Of a stretch of 64,000 bases of DNA, positions 1 through 11,170 are shown piece by piece. Position numbers and translations under genes: made by a program. The notes under the pieces were generated by a model. It was not told the origin of the DNA. It saw only the letters and a list, made by a program, of their open reading frames with translations, and ran no database searches. This stretch comes from Mangrovihabitans endophyticus (GTDB taxonomy: Bacteria; Actinomycetota; Actinomycetes; Mycobacteriales; Micromonosporaceae). Positions within the stretch are counted from its first letter, which is position 1. Each line of letters starts with the position of its first letter. The stretch is from contig NZ_BMMX01000018.1 in NCBI RefSeq assembly GCF_014646155.1, forward strand, positions 1 through 64,000, in the 5' to 3' direction.

Positions 1-164
1 GTCGGCTCACCACGCCCCGAATACCGATGCGCCAGATGCCGCGCCAACGGCAACCACGCCTCAATGGCCCGGTCCCGTGCCCGGGCGCGTCCCGGGGTGC
101 CGGCGGGGGCGGCGGCAGCGGCGGCCAGCAGGTCGGCGGCCGAGTCGGACAGCACAGTGTTCAT
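1..164 (-). CDS. RNA polymerase sigma factor, SigB/SigF/SigG type (N-terminal fragment)
   Basis: Minus-strand gene starting at ATG 164 and running off the left edge, so only 54 residues are visible. A strong GGAGGAC ribosome site lies at 171-177, six bases before the ATG. After an Ala-rich leader the protein reads AWLPLARHLAHRYSGRGEP, which matches region 1.2/2.1 of the SPbeta-like SigB/F/G sigma family (LPLARHLARRYSGRGEP-type). That family directs general stress or developmental transcription in actinobacteria. A GGGTAG at 233-238 (minus strand) resembles the -10 of this family and could reflect autoregulation, but no clear GTTT -35 was found. The family is well supported; the exact paralogue cannot be told from this fragment. 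Confidence 0.82.
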   Translation of the reverse strand, partial: MNTVLSDSAADLLAAAAAAPAGTPGRARARDRAIEAWLPLARHLAHRYSGRGEP

Positions 165-430
165 GGCTGGGTCCTCCATCATGCGGGCAGAGAGCCGTGC
201 CCGCGCGCGGCGACCGTTCAGATGGTGTGACGCTACCCGAGAAGCCGAGTCCTGACTAGTACGAAAGGATGAGTACGGTTCCGGCACCGACGTCCCCAGC
301 CCGGTATCGCCCGGAAGATCCTCGGCGAGGGCCGCCGAGCGCGCCCACCATCGGTGACGGCGGCGATTCGAGGGACCGCCCGGGTGGTAAACAGCAGAGG
401 CAGCATTCGACTGGAAGAACGGACACACTG

Positions 431-1213
431 ATGGCCATCCTCGGCATCGACATCGGCGGCTCGGGAGTGAAGGGCGCCCCGGTCGACACCGTCCGGGGTG
501 AACTCCTCGACGAACGGCATCGGGTGCCCACCCCGCAACCCTCGGACGTGACGAGTGTCGTCGAGGCGGTGGCGCAGGTGGCCGAGCGCTTCCCCGGCTT
601 CGAACGCGTCGGCATCACCTTTCCGGGCGTCGTCGTCGACGGGGTGACCCGGACCGCCGCGAACGTGGACAAGTCGTGGATCGACGCGCCCGCGGCGCAA
701 CTGTTCGCCGAACGCCTCGGCGCGCCCGTGTCGGTGCTCAACGACGCCGACGCCGCCGGCGTGGCCGAGGTGGCCTTCGGCGCGGGCAAGGACCAGCCGG
801 GGCTGACCATGATGCTGACCTTCGGCACCGGGATCGGCAGCGCTCTCTTCCTGGACGGTACGCTCATCCCGAACACCGAGCTGGGCCACGTGGAGTTGCA
901 CGGCGCGGACGCGGAGCTGCACGCCTCCGACCGGGTCCGCGAGGCCGAGGACATGAGCTGGGAGAAGTGGGCCGGCCGGGTGCAGGACTATCTGCGGCAT
1001 GTGGAGATGCTGCTGTCGCCCCGGCTGTTCGTCATCGGCGGCGGGGTCAGCAAGAAGGCCGACCGGTATTTCCCGCTGATCGACGTGCGCACCCCGTTCG
1101 TGCCGGCGGCGCTGCTGAACAACGCCGGCATCATCGGCGCGGCGGTGGCCGCCGAGCAGGCCGGCGCCGCGCCCGGCCCGGTCGAGGTGCCGGCCGGGCA
1201 CCCGGCTTCCTGA
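431..1213 (+). CDS. ppgK: Polyphosphate glucokinase
   Basis: Phosphorylates glucose to glucose-6-phosphate using polyphosphate (or ATP) in the cytosol. The 260-residue protein is ROK-like: MAILGIDIGGSGVKGA is the N-terminal phosphate-binding loop, LTFGTGIGSALF the second phosphate motif, and LFVIGGGVSKK the C-terminal one. Length and the ending (LLNNAGIIGAA) match actinobacterial PpgK. ATG 431 is chosen because the frame upstream is open but not protein-like and the family begins exactly here. Only a weak purine-rich stretch (GGAAGAACGGA) precedes it. It stands alone, divergent from the sigma factor, with 266 bases between them that should hold both promoters. Confidence 0.93.
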   Translation: MAILGIDIGGSGVKGAPVDTVRGELLDERHRVPTPQPSDVTSVVEAVAQVAERFPGFERVGITFPGVVVDGVTRTAANVDKSWIDAPAAQLFAERLGAPVSVLNDADAAGVAEVAFGAGKDQPGLTMMLTFGTGIGSALFLDGTLIPNTELGHVELHGADAELHASDRVREAEDMSWEKWAGRVQDYLRHVEMLLSPRLFVIGGGVSKKADRYFPLIDVRTPFVPAALLNNAGIIGAAVAAEQAGAAPGPVEVPAGHPAS

Positions 1214-1329
1214 AACCCCGCGCGCCCCAGATCCCAGCGCACCCCCAGGCCCCAGCGCGCCCCCAGGCCCCAGCGCGCCCCGGGCCCCGCGCGCCCCAGG
1301 TCCGATCACGCCCGATCCGAGGAGAAACC

Positions 1330-1791
1330 GTGCCGCGCACCATCGCCACCGCCAACCGCGTCGACCGCGCCGACCTGGTCGAGTTTCTGCGGCCCCGGCA
1401 CCGCGCCATTCTGATGACCACGCGTGCGGACGGCCGCCCGCAGTCCTCACCCAACACGTGCGGGGTGGACGAGCAGGGCCGCATCGTCATCTCCACCTAT
1501 CCGGAACGCGCCAAGGTCACCAACATCCGCCGCAACCCGCAGGTCAGCGTCTGCGTGCTCTCCGACGAGTGGAGCGGGCCCTGGGTGCAGGTGGACGGGG
1601 TGGCGCAGGTGCTCGACATGCCCGAATCGCTGGAGCCGCTGGTGGAGTACTTCCGGGTGATCTCCGGCGAGCATCCGGACTGGGACGAGTACCGGCAGGC
1701 CATGCGCGACCAGGGCAAGTCCCTGATCCGGGTGACCATCGAGAGCTGGGGGCCGGTGGCCACCGGCGGCTTCCCCGCCCGGCTGGCCTGA
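1330..1791 (+). CDS. PPOX-class (pyridoxamine 5'-phosphate oxidase fold) F420/FMN-dependent protein
   Basis: A 153-residue split beta-barrel flavin/F420-binding protein. It opens with LVEFLRPRHRAILMTTRADGR, followed by the VISTYPERAKVTNIRRNPQVSVCV pattern typical of small actinobacterial PPOX proteins, many of which use F420H2 or FMN to reduce unsaturated substrates. Substrate unknown. GTG 1330 is supported by GAGGAG at 1319-1324. It lies 116 bases after ppgK in the same direction across a low-complexity spacer (about 1240-1310) of repeated CCCCAGGCCCCAGCGCG-like units, so co-transcription is possible. A tandem repeat follows the stop. Confidence 0.8.
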   Translation: MPRTIATANRVDRADLVEFLRPRHRAILMTTRADGRPQSSPNTCGVDEQGRIVISTYPERAKVTNIRRNPQVSVCVLSDEWSGPWVQVDGVAQVLDMPESLEPLVEYFRVISGEHPDWDEYRQAMRDQGKSLIRVTIESWGPVATGGFPARLA

Positions 1792-1795
1792 GGCC

Positions 1796-1890
1796 GGGCC
1801 GGCGGCACGGCCCCACCCCACCGCGGGCCGGCGGCACGGCCCCACCACCGCGGGCCGGCGGCATGGCCCCACCCCACCGCGGGCCGGCGG
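1796..1890. repeat. Tandem repeat, 27-29 bp x 3.3, between convergent genes
   Basis: Three near-identical units that begin GGGCCGGCGGCACGGCCCC, then a partial fourth, fill the gap between the PPOX gene and the convergent gene at 1893-2516. Each unit contains GGGCCG...CGGCCC and can fold into a small hairpin, so the array may act as a bidirectional terminator. One unit is two bases shorter and one carries a CAC-to-CAT change. Confidence 0.85.
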
Positions 1891-1892
1891 GG

Positions 1893-2516
1893 TCAGGCGC
1901 CGACCGTGCCGAGCAGGTACAACAGATCGGCGCGGTGCATGCCGGCCACCGGCTCCAGCAGATCGGGGTGACGCAGCAGCGCGGCGGCGTCCCGGTCGCC
2001 CTGCGCAGGCTCGATCAGCCGACGGAAGTCGGCGGTCAGCTCGCGCGCGCCGCGCCGGCCCGCGGACTCCCGGTCCCGCTCCGGCTGCCGCTGCTCCGGC
2101 TGCCGCTGCTCCGGTTGCCGTGGATAGGGGCGTGGCCGTGCGCCGTCCGGGATCGCCGCCGCCACCGAGTCCACCGCGCGCCGGGCCAGCGCGGGGTCGG
2201 CCAGCAGGCACGCCGCCCAGCTCACCACCACCTCGTCCACCCAGGTGCGCCAGCCTTCCGCGGCGTCCTCGGGATCCGGCTCGCTGCCCGCCCGCCAGTC
2301 CAGCAGCGCGGAGCCACCCGGCCCGGCGATGCCGACCAGCGCCGCGTCGGTGTCGGTGGGGTACCGCAGCCACGCGGCGGCGGTCACCGCCTGCCGAGCC
2401 TGCATCTCGACGAGCATGAGGGAAGTGCTGTCGCTGGCGGCGGGCGGATAGGCGCGGGTCAGCCAGTGCGCGCTGGCGGCGATGAGCGGTGACAGCGCGA
2501 CGGACGGTCCGGCCAC
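1893..2516 (-). CDS. Hypothetical protein with PEQRQ repeats
   Basis: Not recognised. The chosen start is GTG 2516 with AAGGGAGAC just upstream on the minus strand, giving 207 residues. The first two thirds look globular and Trp/Ala-rich (SAHWLTRAYPPAASDSTSLM, then WRTWVDEVVVSWAACLL). A charged repeat follows (PEQRQ three times, from a 15-bp DNA repeat near 2086-2130), and the C-terminus is predicted helical (LLRHPDLLEPVAGMHRADLL). No signal peptide or membrane segment. The frame stays open upstream of 2516 to 2894, but that part has no family-like sequence. It is convergent with the PPOX gene. Confidence 0.6.
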   Translation of the reverse strand: MAGPSVALSPLIAASAHWLTRAYPPAASDSTSLMLVEMQARQAVTAAAWLRYPTDTDAALVGIAGPGGSALLDWRAGSEPDPEDAAEGWRTWVDEVVVSWAACLLADPALARRAVDSVAAAIPDGARPRPYPRQPEQRQPEQRQPERDRESAGRRGARELTADFRRLIEPAQGDRDAAALLRHPDLLEPVAGMHRADLLYLLGTVGA

Positions 2517-2892
2517 GGCTGTCTCCCTTCGTCTCGGCGCGCCCGGTGGGACGGCGCTGCTTCGTCCCGGCACGGCTCGCGCGCGGGCGTCGTCACGCTC
2601 ACCGGTCGGACGCGCGCGCGGCGGGATGAGCAGCCTCGCCACGATGGCAACCGACGGCAACCAGCCGACAACGCCGAGCAAGGGTGGCGTGGCTGTGCGC
2701 GGTGATGAACTCGACGCTTCCTCGCGGGTGCGGCGAGTCGGCGGGACGGGCCTCCGGTAGGTTGAAAGCATCGGTGCGCGACCGTTTGCGGACGCCGGTT
2801 TACGGAGATGTCTTTCTTCAGCGGCGCCTTTGACCCGGTCGCAGAGCCCGTCCACGCCGCCTGCCCACGCCCGGAAGACTACGGTGGAGATC
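2517..2892. other. Intergenic region between divergent genes
   Basis: 376 bases separating the minus-strand unknown gene from glgE. It should contain the promoter of the glgE operon and that of the unknown gene. No consensus -35/-10 pair, operator palindrome or RNA gene could be recognised. Short frames cross it, but they look like composition-driven shadows. Confidence 0.5.
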
Positions 2893-4857
2893 ATGACCGG
2901 TCGCTTTCCCGTCGAAGACGTGACGCCCTCGGTGTCCTGTGGCCGTTACCCGGCCAAGGCGGTGGTCGGTGAGCTGGTGCCGGTCGCCGCGGTCTCCTAC
3001 CGGGAAGGCCACAACGCGCTCGGGGTCAACGTGGTGTGGCGCGGCCCGGACGGGCAGACCCGGCCGTTCACCCGGATGCGACCCGGCGAGCCGGGACTGG
3101 ACCAGTGGCACACGGTGATCCGTCCGGACGCGGTGGGCCGGTGGACGTTCACCGTCGAGGCGTTCGACGACCCGTACCAGACCTGGCGCTATGCGGTGGT
3201 GAAGAAGATCGGCGCCGGGCAGGGCCCGGAGGATCTGGCCAACGACCTGGCCGAGGGCGCCGAGGTGCTGGACCTGGCCGCGAAGATCGTGCCGGCGCCG
3301 GACGAGGAGCGGGTGCGCGCCGCCGCCGCCGCGCTGCGCGACGACCAGCGCTCGCTGTTCTCCCGGGTCTCCCCCGCGCTGGACCTGGAGATGCTGCTCT
3401 GGGAGCATCCGGTGCGGCTGCTGGTGACCAGCACCCGGTCGTATTCGCTGTGGGTGGACCGCAAGCGGGCGTTGTTCTCCGCGTGGTACGAGTTCTTCCC
3501 GCGCTCCGAGGGCGCCCGGATCGACGCGGACGCCACGCCGGTCGAGCACGGCACGTTCGCTACCGCCGCGCGGCGCATCCCGGCGGTCGCGGCGATGGGC
3601 TTCGACGTGCTCTACCTTCCGCCGATCCACCCGATCGGCCGGATCAACCGCAAGGGCCGCAACAACACGCTGGTGGCCCGCCCGGAGGACGTCGGGTCGC
3701 CGTGGGCGATCGGCGCGGATGAGGGCGGCCACGACGCGATCCACCCGCAACTGGGCACGCTGGAGGACTTCCGCGCGTTCATCCGCACCGCCGGCGAGCA
3801 CGGCCTGGAAGTCGCCATGGACCTGGCGTTGCAGGCGGCGCCGGACCATCCGTGGGTCACCGAACACCCGGAGTGGTTCACCACCCGCGCCGACGGCTCG
3901 ATCGCGTACGCGGAGAATCCACCGAAGAAATACCAGGACATCTACCCGATCAACTTCGACAACGACCCGATCGGGCTGCGCGAAGAGGTGCTGCGCATCG
4001 TCCTGCACTGGGTCGAGCAGGGCGTCAAGATCTTCCGGGTGGACAATCCGCACACCAAGACGCTGAACTTCTGGCAGTGGCTGATCGGCAAGGTGAAGGC
4101 GGTCGAGCCGGACGTGCTCTTCCTGGCCGAGGCGTTCCACCGGCCGGCCATGATGAACGGGCTCGGCAAGATCGGCTTCACCCAGTCGTACACGTACTTC
4201 ACCTGGCGCACCACCGCCTGGGAGATGCGCGAGTACGTGCAGCAGCTCAAGCAGTCGATCGACTGGATGCGGCCGAACTTCTGGCCGAACACCCCGGACA
4301 TCCTGCCGGAGCACCTGCAGCACGGCGGCCCGCCGATGTTCAAGATCCGGACGGTGCTGGCAAGCATGCTTTCGCCGTCCTGGGGCATGTATTCGGGACT
4401 GGAGCTGTTCGAGCACGTGCCGCGGCCCGGCTCCGAGGAGTACGTCGACAACGAGAAATACGAGCTGAAGCCGCGCGACTGGGCCGCCGCCGAGCGTTCC
4501 GGGCGGTCCCTGGCGCCCTACATCACCCGGCTCAACGAGATCCGGCAGGCGAACCCGGCGCTGCACTGGCTGCGCAACACCGAGTTCCACGGCATCGACA
4601 ACGACGCGCTGCTGTGCTGGTCGAAGCGGGACCCGGACACCGGCAACACGGTGCTGGTGATCTGCTCGTTCGACCCGGCCAACGTGCAGTGGGGGAACAC
4701 CACCCTGGACATGCCGGCGCTGGGCCTGGACTGGCACGAGCGGTTCACCGTGACCGACCAGATCACCGGGGCCACGTACGAGTGGGGTCAGCACAACGCG
4801 GTCCGCATCGACCCGTACGTGGAACCGGCGCACGTGTTCGTTCTGCGGAAGAACTGA
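2893..4857 (+). CDS. glgE: Alpha-1,4-glucan:maltose-1-phosphate maltosyltransferase (GH13_3)
   Basis: Transfers maltosyl units from alpha-maltose-1-phosphate to the non-reducing end of linear alpha-glucan, the committed polymerising step of the GlgE pathway. ATG 2893 with GTGGAGA upstream gives 654 residues, the usual length. The N-terminus reads GRFPVEDVTPSVSCGRYPAKAVVGE, here split as GRFPVEDVTPSV and CGRYPAKAVVGE, as in known GlgE. Catalytic residues are visible: nucleophile D384 in FRVDNPHTK, acid/base E413 in FLAEAFHRP, and D469 in NTPDILPEHL. It leads the glgE-treS-mak-glgB operon. An upstream in-frame TTG (2830) was rejected for lack of family similarity. Confidence 0.96.
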   Translation: MTGRFPVEDVTPSVSCGRYPAKAVVGELVPVAAVSYREGHNALGVNVVWRGPDGQTRPFTRMRPGEPGLDQWHTVIRPDAVGRWTFTVEAFDDPYQTWRYAVVKKIGAGQGPEDLANDLAEGAEVLDLAAKIVPAPDEERVRAAAAALRDDQRSLFSRVSPALDLEMLLWEHPVRLLVTSTRSYSLWVDRKRALFSAWYEFFPRSEGARIDADATPVEHGTFATAARRIPAVAAMGFDVLYLPPIHPIGRINRKGRNNTLVARPEDVGSPWAIGADEGGHDAIHPQLGTLEDFRAFIRTAGEHGLEVAMDLALQAAPDHPWVTEHPEWFTTRADGSIAYAENPPKKYQDIYPINFDNDPIGLREEVLRIVLHWVEQGVKIFRVDNPHTKTLNFWQWLIGKVKAVEPDVLFLAEAFHRPAMMNGLGKIGFTQSYTYFTWRTTAWEMREYVQQLKQSIDWMRPNFWPNTPDILPEHLQHGGPPMFKIRTVLASMLSPSWGMYSGLELFEHVPRPGSEEYVDNEKYELKPRDWAAAERSGRSLAPYITRLNEIRQANPALHWLRNTEFHGIDNDALLCWSKRDPDTGNTVLVICSFDPANVQWGNTTLDMPALGLDWHERFTVTDQITGATYEWGQHNAVRIDPYVEPAHVFVLRKN

Positions 4858-4988
4858 CGGCCGGGGCGCGGCCCCGCAAGACTGGATTCGCACGGCGCGA
4901 TCACACGGCGCCGGGGCGCTGACCTTCGATGGCGAAGGGCGGGCGGCAACCGATTCAACAACCCGCGGCTGGGGTAGGTGGGAGACCG

Positions 4989-6760
<1,772 letters not shown>

Positions 6761-6764
<4 letters not shown>

Positions 6765-8071
6765 CGCTGCCGTACGACGACTGGCTGCCCCAGCAACGCT
6801 GGTACGCGGGCCGCAGCCGCACCCTGGAGTCCGTGCGGGAGGCGTCCACGACGCCGCTGCGGGACAACCTCGACCTGGTGCTGCTGGACGCCTCGTACAC
6901 CGACGGCAGCGCGGAGCGCTACCAGGTGGTGGTCGCCTGGGACTCCGGCCCGATCTCCGAGTACAGCACGGTGGCCACCATCGGCACTTCCGGCGACCGC
7001 ACCGGGTACGACGCGCTGTACGACCCGGAGGCGGCCCGCTTCCTGCTGTCGCTGATGGCCTCCGGGCAGGTGCTGGGCGACATCGCCTTCCAGCCGGAGC
7101 CGGGCGTGGAGTTCCCGCTCGACTCCGCGCCGCGGGTGTTCGACGCCGAGCAGAGCAACACCAGCGTCATCTTCGAACAGGACGCCATCCTCAAGATCTT
7201 CCGCCGGGTGGAGTGCGGCATCAACCCGGACATCGAACTGAACCGGGTGCTGGGCCGGGCAGGCAATGAGAACGTGGCCCGGCTGATGGGTTCGTTCGAG
7301 ACGACCGAGGCCGGGCAGCCGTGCCCGCTGGGCATGGTCACGCAGTACGCCGCGAACTCGGCCGAGGGCTGGGCGATGGCCACCGCCAGCGCCCGCGACC
7401 TGTTCGCCGACGCGGAGATGCGCGCCGACCAGGTGGGCGGTGACTTCGCCGGCGAGTCGCATCGTCTGGGCGAGGCGGTCGCGTCGGTGCACGCCACCCT
7501 GGCCGAGCAGCTCGGTTCCGGACCGGCGCCGTTTCCGGTGGACGCGGTCCTGGCCCGGCTCGCGTCGGCCGCCGCCGCGGTGCCGGACCTGGCGCCGTAC
7601 GTGCCGGCCGTGGAGGACCGGTTCCGCAAGCTCACCGGCGAGCAGGTGGTCGTCCAGCGGGTACACGGCGACCTGCACCTGGGTCAGGTGCTGCGCAGCC
7701 CGTACAACTGGTTGCTGATCGACTTCGAGGGCGAGCCGGGCCAGCCGCTGGAGGAACGGCGCACGCCCGACTCCCCGCTGCGCGACGTGGCGGGCGTGCT
7801 GCGGTCCTACGAGTACGCCGCCTACCAGTTGCTGGTCGACCAGCAGGACGACGAGCATCTGGCCGCGCGGGCCCGCGAATGGGTGGACCGCAACCGGGCC
7901 GCGTTCTGCGACGGGTACGCCGAGGCGTCCGGCACCGACCCGCGCGAATTCGCGGCCCTGCTCGCCGCGTACGAACTCGACAAGGCGGTCTACGAGGCCG
8001 CGTACGAAGCACGGCACCGGCCGGGCTGGCTGCGGATCCCGCTGCGGTCCATCGCCCGCCTCGTCGGCTGA
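6761..8071 (+). CDS. mak: Maltokinase (Pep2)
   Basis: Phosphorylates maltose with ATP to maltose-1-phosphate, the GlgE donor. A 436-residue aminoglycoside-phosphotransferase-fold kinase. The N-terminal cap starts LPYDDWLPQQRWYAGRSR as in Pep2 proteins. The Brenner motif VHGDLHLGQ gives catalytic D304, and the metal-binding D321 sits in LLIDFEGEP. The C-terminal AYELDKAVYEAAYEARHRP is also typical. It overlaps treS by 4 bases and is followed 18 bases later by glgB. Confidence 0.95.
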
Positions 8072-8089
8072 CACCCTGAGGAGACACGG

Positions 8090-10243
8090 ATGATCGGGCA
8101 TACCACCTCACCCCTGGCCGCCGACCATCGGGCGATGGACAGCGTGGTCGCGGGCGACACGCACGACCCGCACGCCGTGCTCGGCGCGCACCCGCACGGC
8201 GAACGCACCGTGGTGCGCACCCTGCGGCGCGGCGCCAAGGAGGTCAGCGTCGTGCACGGCGGCGAACGCGTCGCCATGACCAAGGTGCACGACGGAGGCA
8301 TCTTCGCCGCCGAGTTGCCCGGCGGGGTGCTGGACTACCGGCTCGACGTGGACGGTGTGGAAAGCGACGACCCGTACCGGCACCTGCCCACCCTGGGCGA
8401 GCTCGACCTGCACCTGATCGCCGAGGGCCGGCACGAACGGTTGTGGCGGGTGCTCGGCGCGCAGCCCAAGGGGTCCGGCGTGGCGTTCGCGGTGTGGGCG
8501 CCCAGCGCCCGCGGCGTGCAGCTGATCGGCGACACCACCGGCTGGGGGCCGTACGACGGCTGGCCGATGCGTTCGCTGGGCAGCAGCGGGGTCTGGGAGA
8601 TCTACCTGCCCGGCGCGCACGTGGGCACCAAGTACAAGTTCAAGATCCTGGGCCGTGACGGGGTGTGGCGCGAGCACGCCGACCCGCTGGCCCAGCACAC
8701 CGAGGTGCCGCCGGCCACCGCGTCGGTCGTCTTCGACTCCACGTACGAGTGGCGCGACGGCGACTGGATGACGCAGCGCGCCGCCCAGCAGGCGTACCGG
8801 GAACCGATGAGCGTGTACGAGGTGCACCTCGGCTCGTGGCGGCCCGGCCTGTCGTACACCGAGCTGGCCGACCAGCTCACCGCGTACGTCACCGAGATGG
8901 GTTTCACCCACGTCGAGCTGATGCCGGTGATGGAGCATCCGTTCGGCGGGTCCTGGGGTTACCAGGTCACCGGCTATTTCGCGCCGACCGCGCGGTTCGG
9001 CACTCCGGATGAGTTCCGGCACCTGGTGGACACGCTGCACCAGGCCGGCATCGGGGTGATCCTGGACTGGGTGCCGGCGCACTTCCCCAAGGACGAGTGG
9101 GCACTCGCCCGTTTCGACGGCACGCCGCTCTACGAGCACGGCGACTGGCGGCGCGGCGAACAGCCCGACTGGGGCACGTACGTGTTCGACTTCGGCCGCC
9201 GCGAGGTGCGCAACTTCCTGGTCGCCAACGCGCTCTACTGGTGCGAGGAGTTCCACGCCGACGGCCTGCGCGTGGACGCGGTCGCCTCGATGCTGTACCT
9301 GGACTACTCCCGCAAGGACGGCGAGTGGACGCCGAACCAGTACGGCGGCCGGGAGAACCTGGACGCGATCAGCTTCCTGCAGGAGATGAACGCGACCGTC
9401 TACAAGCACCACCCCGGCGTGATGACCATCGCCGAGGAGTCCACCGCATGGCCGGGCGTCACCCGTCCCACCCACCTGGGCGGCCTGGGCTTCGGGTTCA
9501 AATGGAACATGGGCTGGATGAACGACACCTTGTCCTACATGGTCAAGGAGCCGATCTACCGTCAGTGGCACCACCACCAGATGACCTTCGCCACCGTCTA
9601 CGCGTGGAGCGAGAACTACATCCTGCCGATCAGCCACGACGAGGTGGTGCACGGCAAGGGCTCCCTGACCGGCAAGATGCCCGGCGACCGGTGGCAGAAG
9701 CTGGCGAACACGCGGGCCCTGCTCGGTTTCATGTGGGCGTTCACCGGCAAACAGTTGGTGTTCATGGGCGGCGAAACCGGCGACGAACGGGAATGGAACG
9801 AGGGGCGCGGCCTGGGCTGGGACCTGACCGCCGACGAACGCGAAGGCGGCGGCATCCAGCGCCTGATCCGCGACCTGAACCATATCTACCGCGACACCCC
9901 GGCGATCTGGACCCAGGACACCGAGCCCAGCGGCTTCCGCTGGATCAGCTCCGAGGACTCCCAGCACAACACGTTCTCGTTCCTGCGGTTCGCCCCCAAC
10001 GGCGACGCCCTGGCCTGCGTGGTCAACTTCGCGGCGGTGCCGCATGAGGGCTACCGGATCGGCCTGCCCCGGCCGGGCGTCTGGCACGAGGTGATCAACA
10101 CCGACAGCGAGCTCTACGGCGGCTCGGGCGTGGGCAACCTCGGCGAGGTGCACGCCGAGGAGATCGAATGGCACGGCATGAGCGCCTCGGCGGCGCTGCG
10201 GGTGCCCCCGCTGGGTGCGGTCTGGCTGCGGTACTCAAGCTGA
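8090..10243 (+). CDS. glgB: 1,4-alpha-glucan branching enzyme (GH13_9)
   Basis: Introduces alpha-1,6 branches into the glucan made by GlgE. 717 residues with the long N-terminal (N1 plus CBM48) arrangement: DPHAVLGAHP, then VWAPSARGVQLIGDTTGW. Catalytic nucleophile D396 lies in DGLRVDAVASMLYLDYSR and acid E449 in TIAEEST; ISHDEVVHGKGSL carries the third carboxylate. ATG 8090 follows GAGGAGAC. It is the last gene of the operon and ends 13 bases from the convergent PP2C gene. No glgC, glgA, glgX or glgP is present in the window. Confidence 0.96.
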   Translation: MIGHTTSPLAADHRAMDSVVAGDTHDPHAVLGAHPHGERTVVRTLRRGAKEVSVVHGGERVAMTKVHDGGIFAAELPGGVLDYRLDVDGVESDDPYRHLPTLGELDLHLIAEGRHERLWRVLGAQPKGSGVAFAVWAPSARGVQLIGDTTGWGPYDGWPMRSLGSSGVWEIYLPGAHVGTKYKFKILGRDGVWREHADPLAQHTEVPPATASVVFDSTYEWRDGDWMTQRAAQQAYREPMSVYEVHLGSWRPGLSYTELADQLTAYVTEMGFTHVELMPVMEHPFGGSWGYQVTGYFAPTARFGTPDEFRHLVDTLHQAGIGVILDWVPAHFPKDEWALARFDGTPLYEHGDWRRGEQPDWGTYVFDFGRREVRNFLVANALYWCEEFHADGLRVDAVASMLYLDYSRKDGEWTPNQYGGRENLDAISFLQEMNATVYKHHPGVMTIAEESTAWPGVTRPTHLGGLGFGFKWNMGWMNDTLSYMVKEPIYRQWHHHQMTFATVYAWSENYILPISHDEVVHGKGSLTGKMPGDRWQKLANTRALLGFMWAFTGKQLVFMGGETGDEREWNEGRGLGWDLTADEREGGGIQRLIRDLNHIYRDTPAIWTQDTEPSGFRWISSEDSQHNTFSFLRFAPNGDALACVVNFAAVPHEGYRIGLPRPGVWHEVINTDSELYGGSGVGNLGEVHAEEIEWHGMSASAALRVPPLGAVWLRYSS

Positions 10244-10256
10244 GGCCCGGTCCTCG

Positions 10257-10982
10257 TCATCCCTGGGCGCCTCGGACATCCGCCACGATCACCGTGACGT
10301 TGTCCGGGGCGCCCGCGTCCAGCGTGCGGGCGATCAGCCGCGCGGCGCACTCCCCCGCGTCCGGCGTGTCGCGCAACGTCTCCTCGATCACCGCGTCCTC
10401 CACGTAGTCGGAGAGCCCGTCGCTGCACAGCAGCAGACGATCACCCGCCCGCAGATCGATCATGCGTCCGGTGGGACGCAGCGGCCCGCCCTGCACCGCT
10501 TGCGTCACCAGCGCACGCTGCGGGTGCCGGCGGGCGTCCGCCGCGGTCAGCACCCCCTGGTCGACAAGCGCCTGCACGTACGTGTCGTCGCGGGTCAACT
10601 GGGTCATCCGCGCCTCGCGCAGCAGGTAGCAACGCGAATCCCCGATGTTCACCGCCGCGGCGCGGTCGCCGGACAGCAACAGCGCGGTCACCGTGGAACC
10701 CATCCCGTCGCGGGCGTCGTCGTCCGCCACGGCCGCCTCGATCTGCTCGTTCGCGCTGCGCAACGCCGCCAGCAGGTCCTGCAACGGCTCGCCGGTGTCC
10801 GGCATGTCGTCGACCACCGTCAGCGCCCGGACGAGGATGTCGCTGGCCAACTCGCCCGCGGGCAGACCACCCATGCCGTCGGCGACGACGAGCAGCCGGG
10901 CCCCGACAAACGCGGAATCCTCGTTGTTGGCGCGCACGAGGCCCTGGTCGGTGGCGGAGACCGCCCGGACAGCTAGCGTCAT
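10257..10982 (-). CDS. PP2C-family serine/threonine protein phosphatase
   Basis: A 241-residue metal-dependent (PPM) phosphatase with the catalytic core only, cytosolic, without signal or membrane segment. The N-terminus VSATDQGLVRANNEDSAFV carries the conserved E21/D22, and VVADGMGG carries the metal-binding D35-G36. GMGSTVTALLL, LLLCSDGLSDYV and GAPDNVTVIVADV are further PPM motifs. Such proteins usually reverse Ser/Thr-kinase (Pkn) phosphorylation, but no kinase lies nearby. The start at ATG 10982 fits the family; no good ribosome site is visible, so the mRNA may be leaderless. It is convergent with glgB and divergent from tex. Confidence 0.92.
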   Translation of the reverse strand: MTLAVRAVSATDQGLVRANNEDSAFVGARLLVVADGMGGLPAGELASDILVRALTVVDDMPDTGEPLQDLLAALRSANEQIEAAVADDDARDGMGSTVTALLLSGDRAAAVNIGDSRCYLLREARMTQLTRDDTYVQALVDQGVLTAADARRHPQRALVTQAVQGGPLRPTGRMIDLRAGDRLLLCSDGLSDYVEDAVIEETLRDTPDAGECAARLIARTLDAGAPDNVTVIVADVRGAQG

Positions 10983-11170
10983 GAGAACAGACTGCCAGCA
11001 GCGGACCGCCCTGTCTCTAGGTACGTCACACGGCGCCGCAGGTGGCGACGCGGATCGTTCCCTCCCCCGACGGTACGGCACCACCCGGGCGCATTCATAT
11101 CGCTCGATTGTCGAGATGGTTGCGCGGGGCGGCGCGACAACCGGGCCGTCGCTGGGACACAATCGCTGCC

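Noticed and set aside
2482..2760. 92-codon plus-strand frame upstream of glgE
   Set aside because: It overlaps the start of the minus-strand gene, is Arg/Gly/Ser-rich without a ribosome site, and resembles no family.
2818..4893. 691-codon minus-strand frame opposite glgE
   Set aside because: Antisense shadow; glgE has all catalytic residues on the plus strand.
4929..4988. Earlier ATG start for treS
   Set aside because: Weak ribosome site and no TreS similarity in the 20 extra residues; ATG 4989 has GGTGGGAGAC upstream.
10983..11162. Longer N-terminus for the PP2C phosphatase
   Set aside because: Extra residues are Arg-rich and lie in the divergent promoter region of tex; the PPM fold begins right after ATG 10982.
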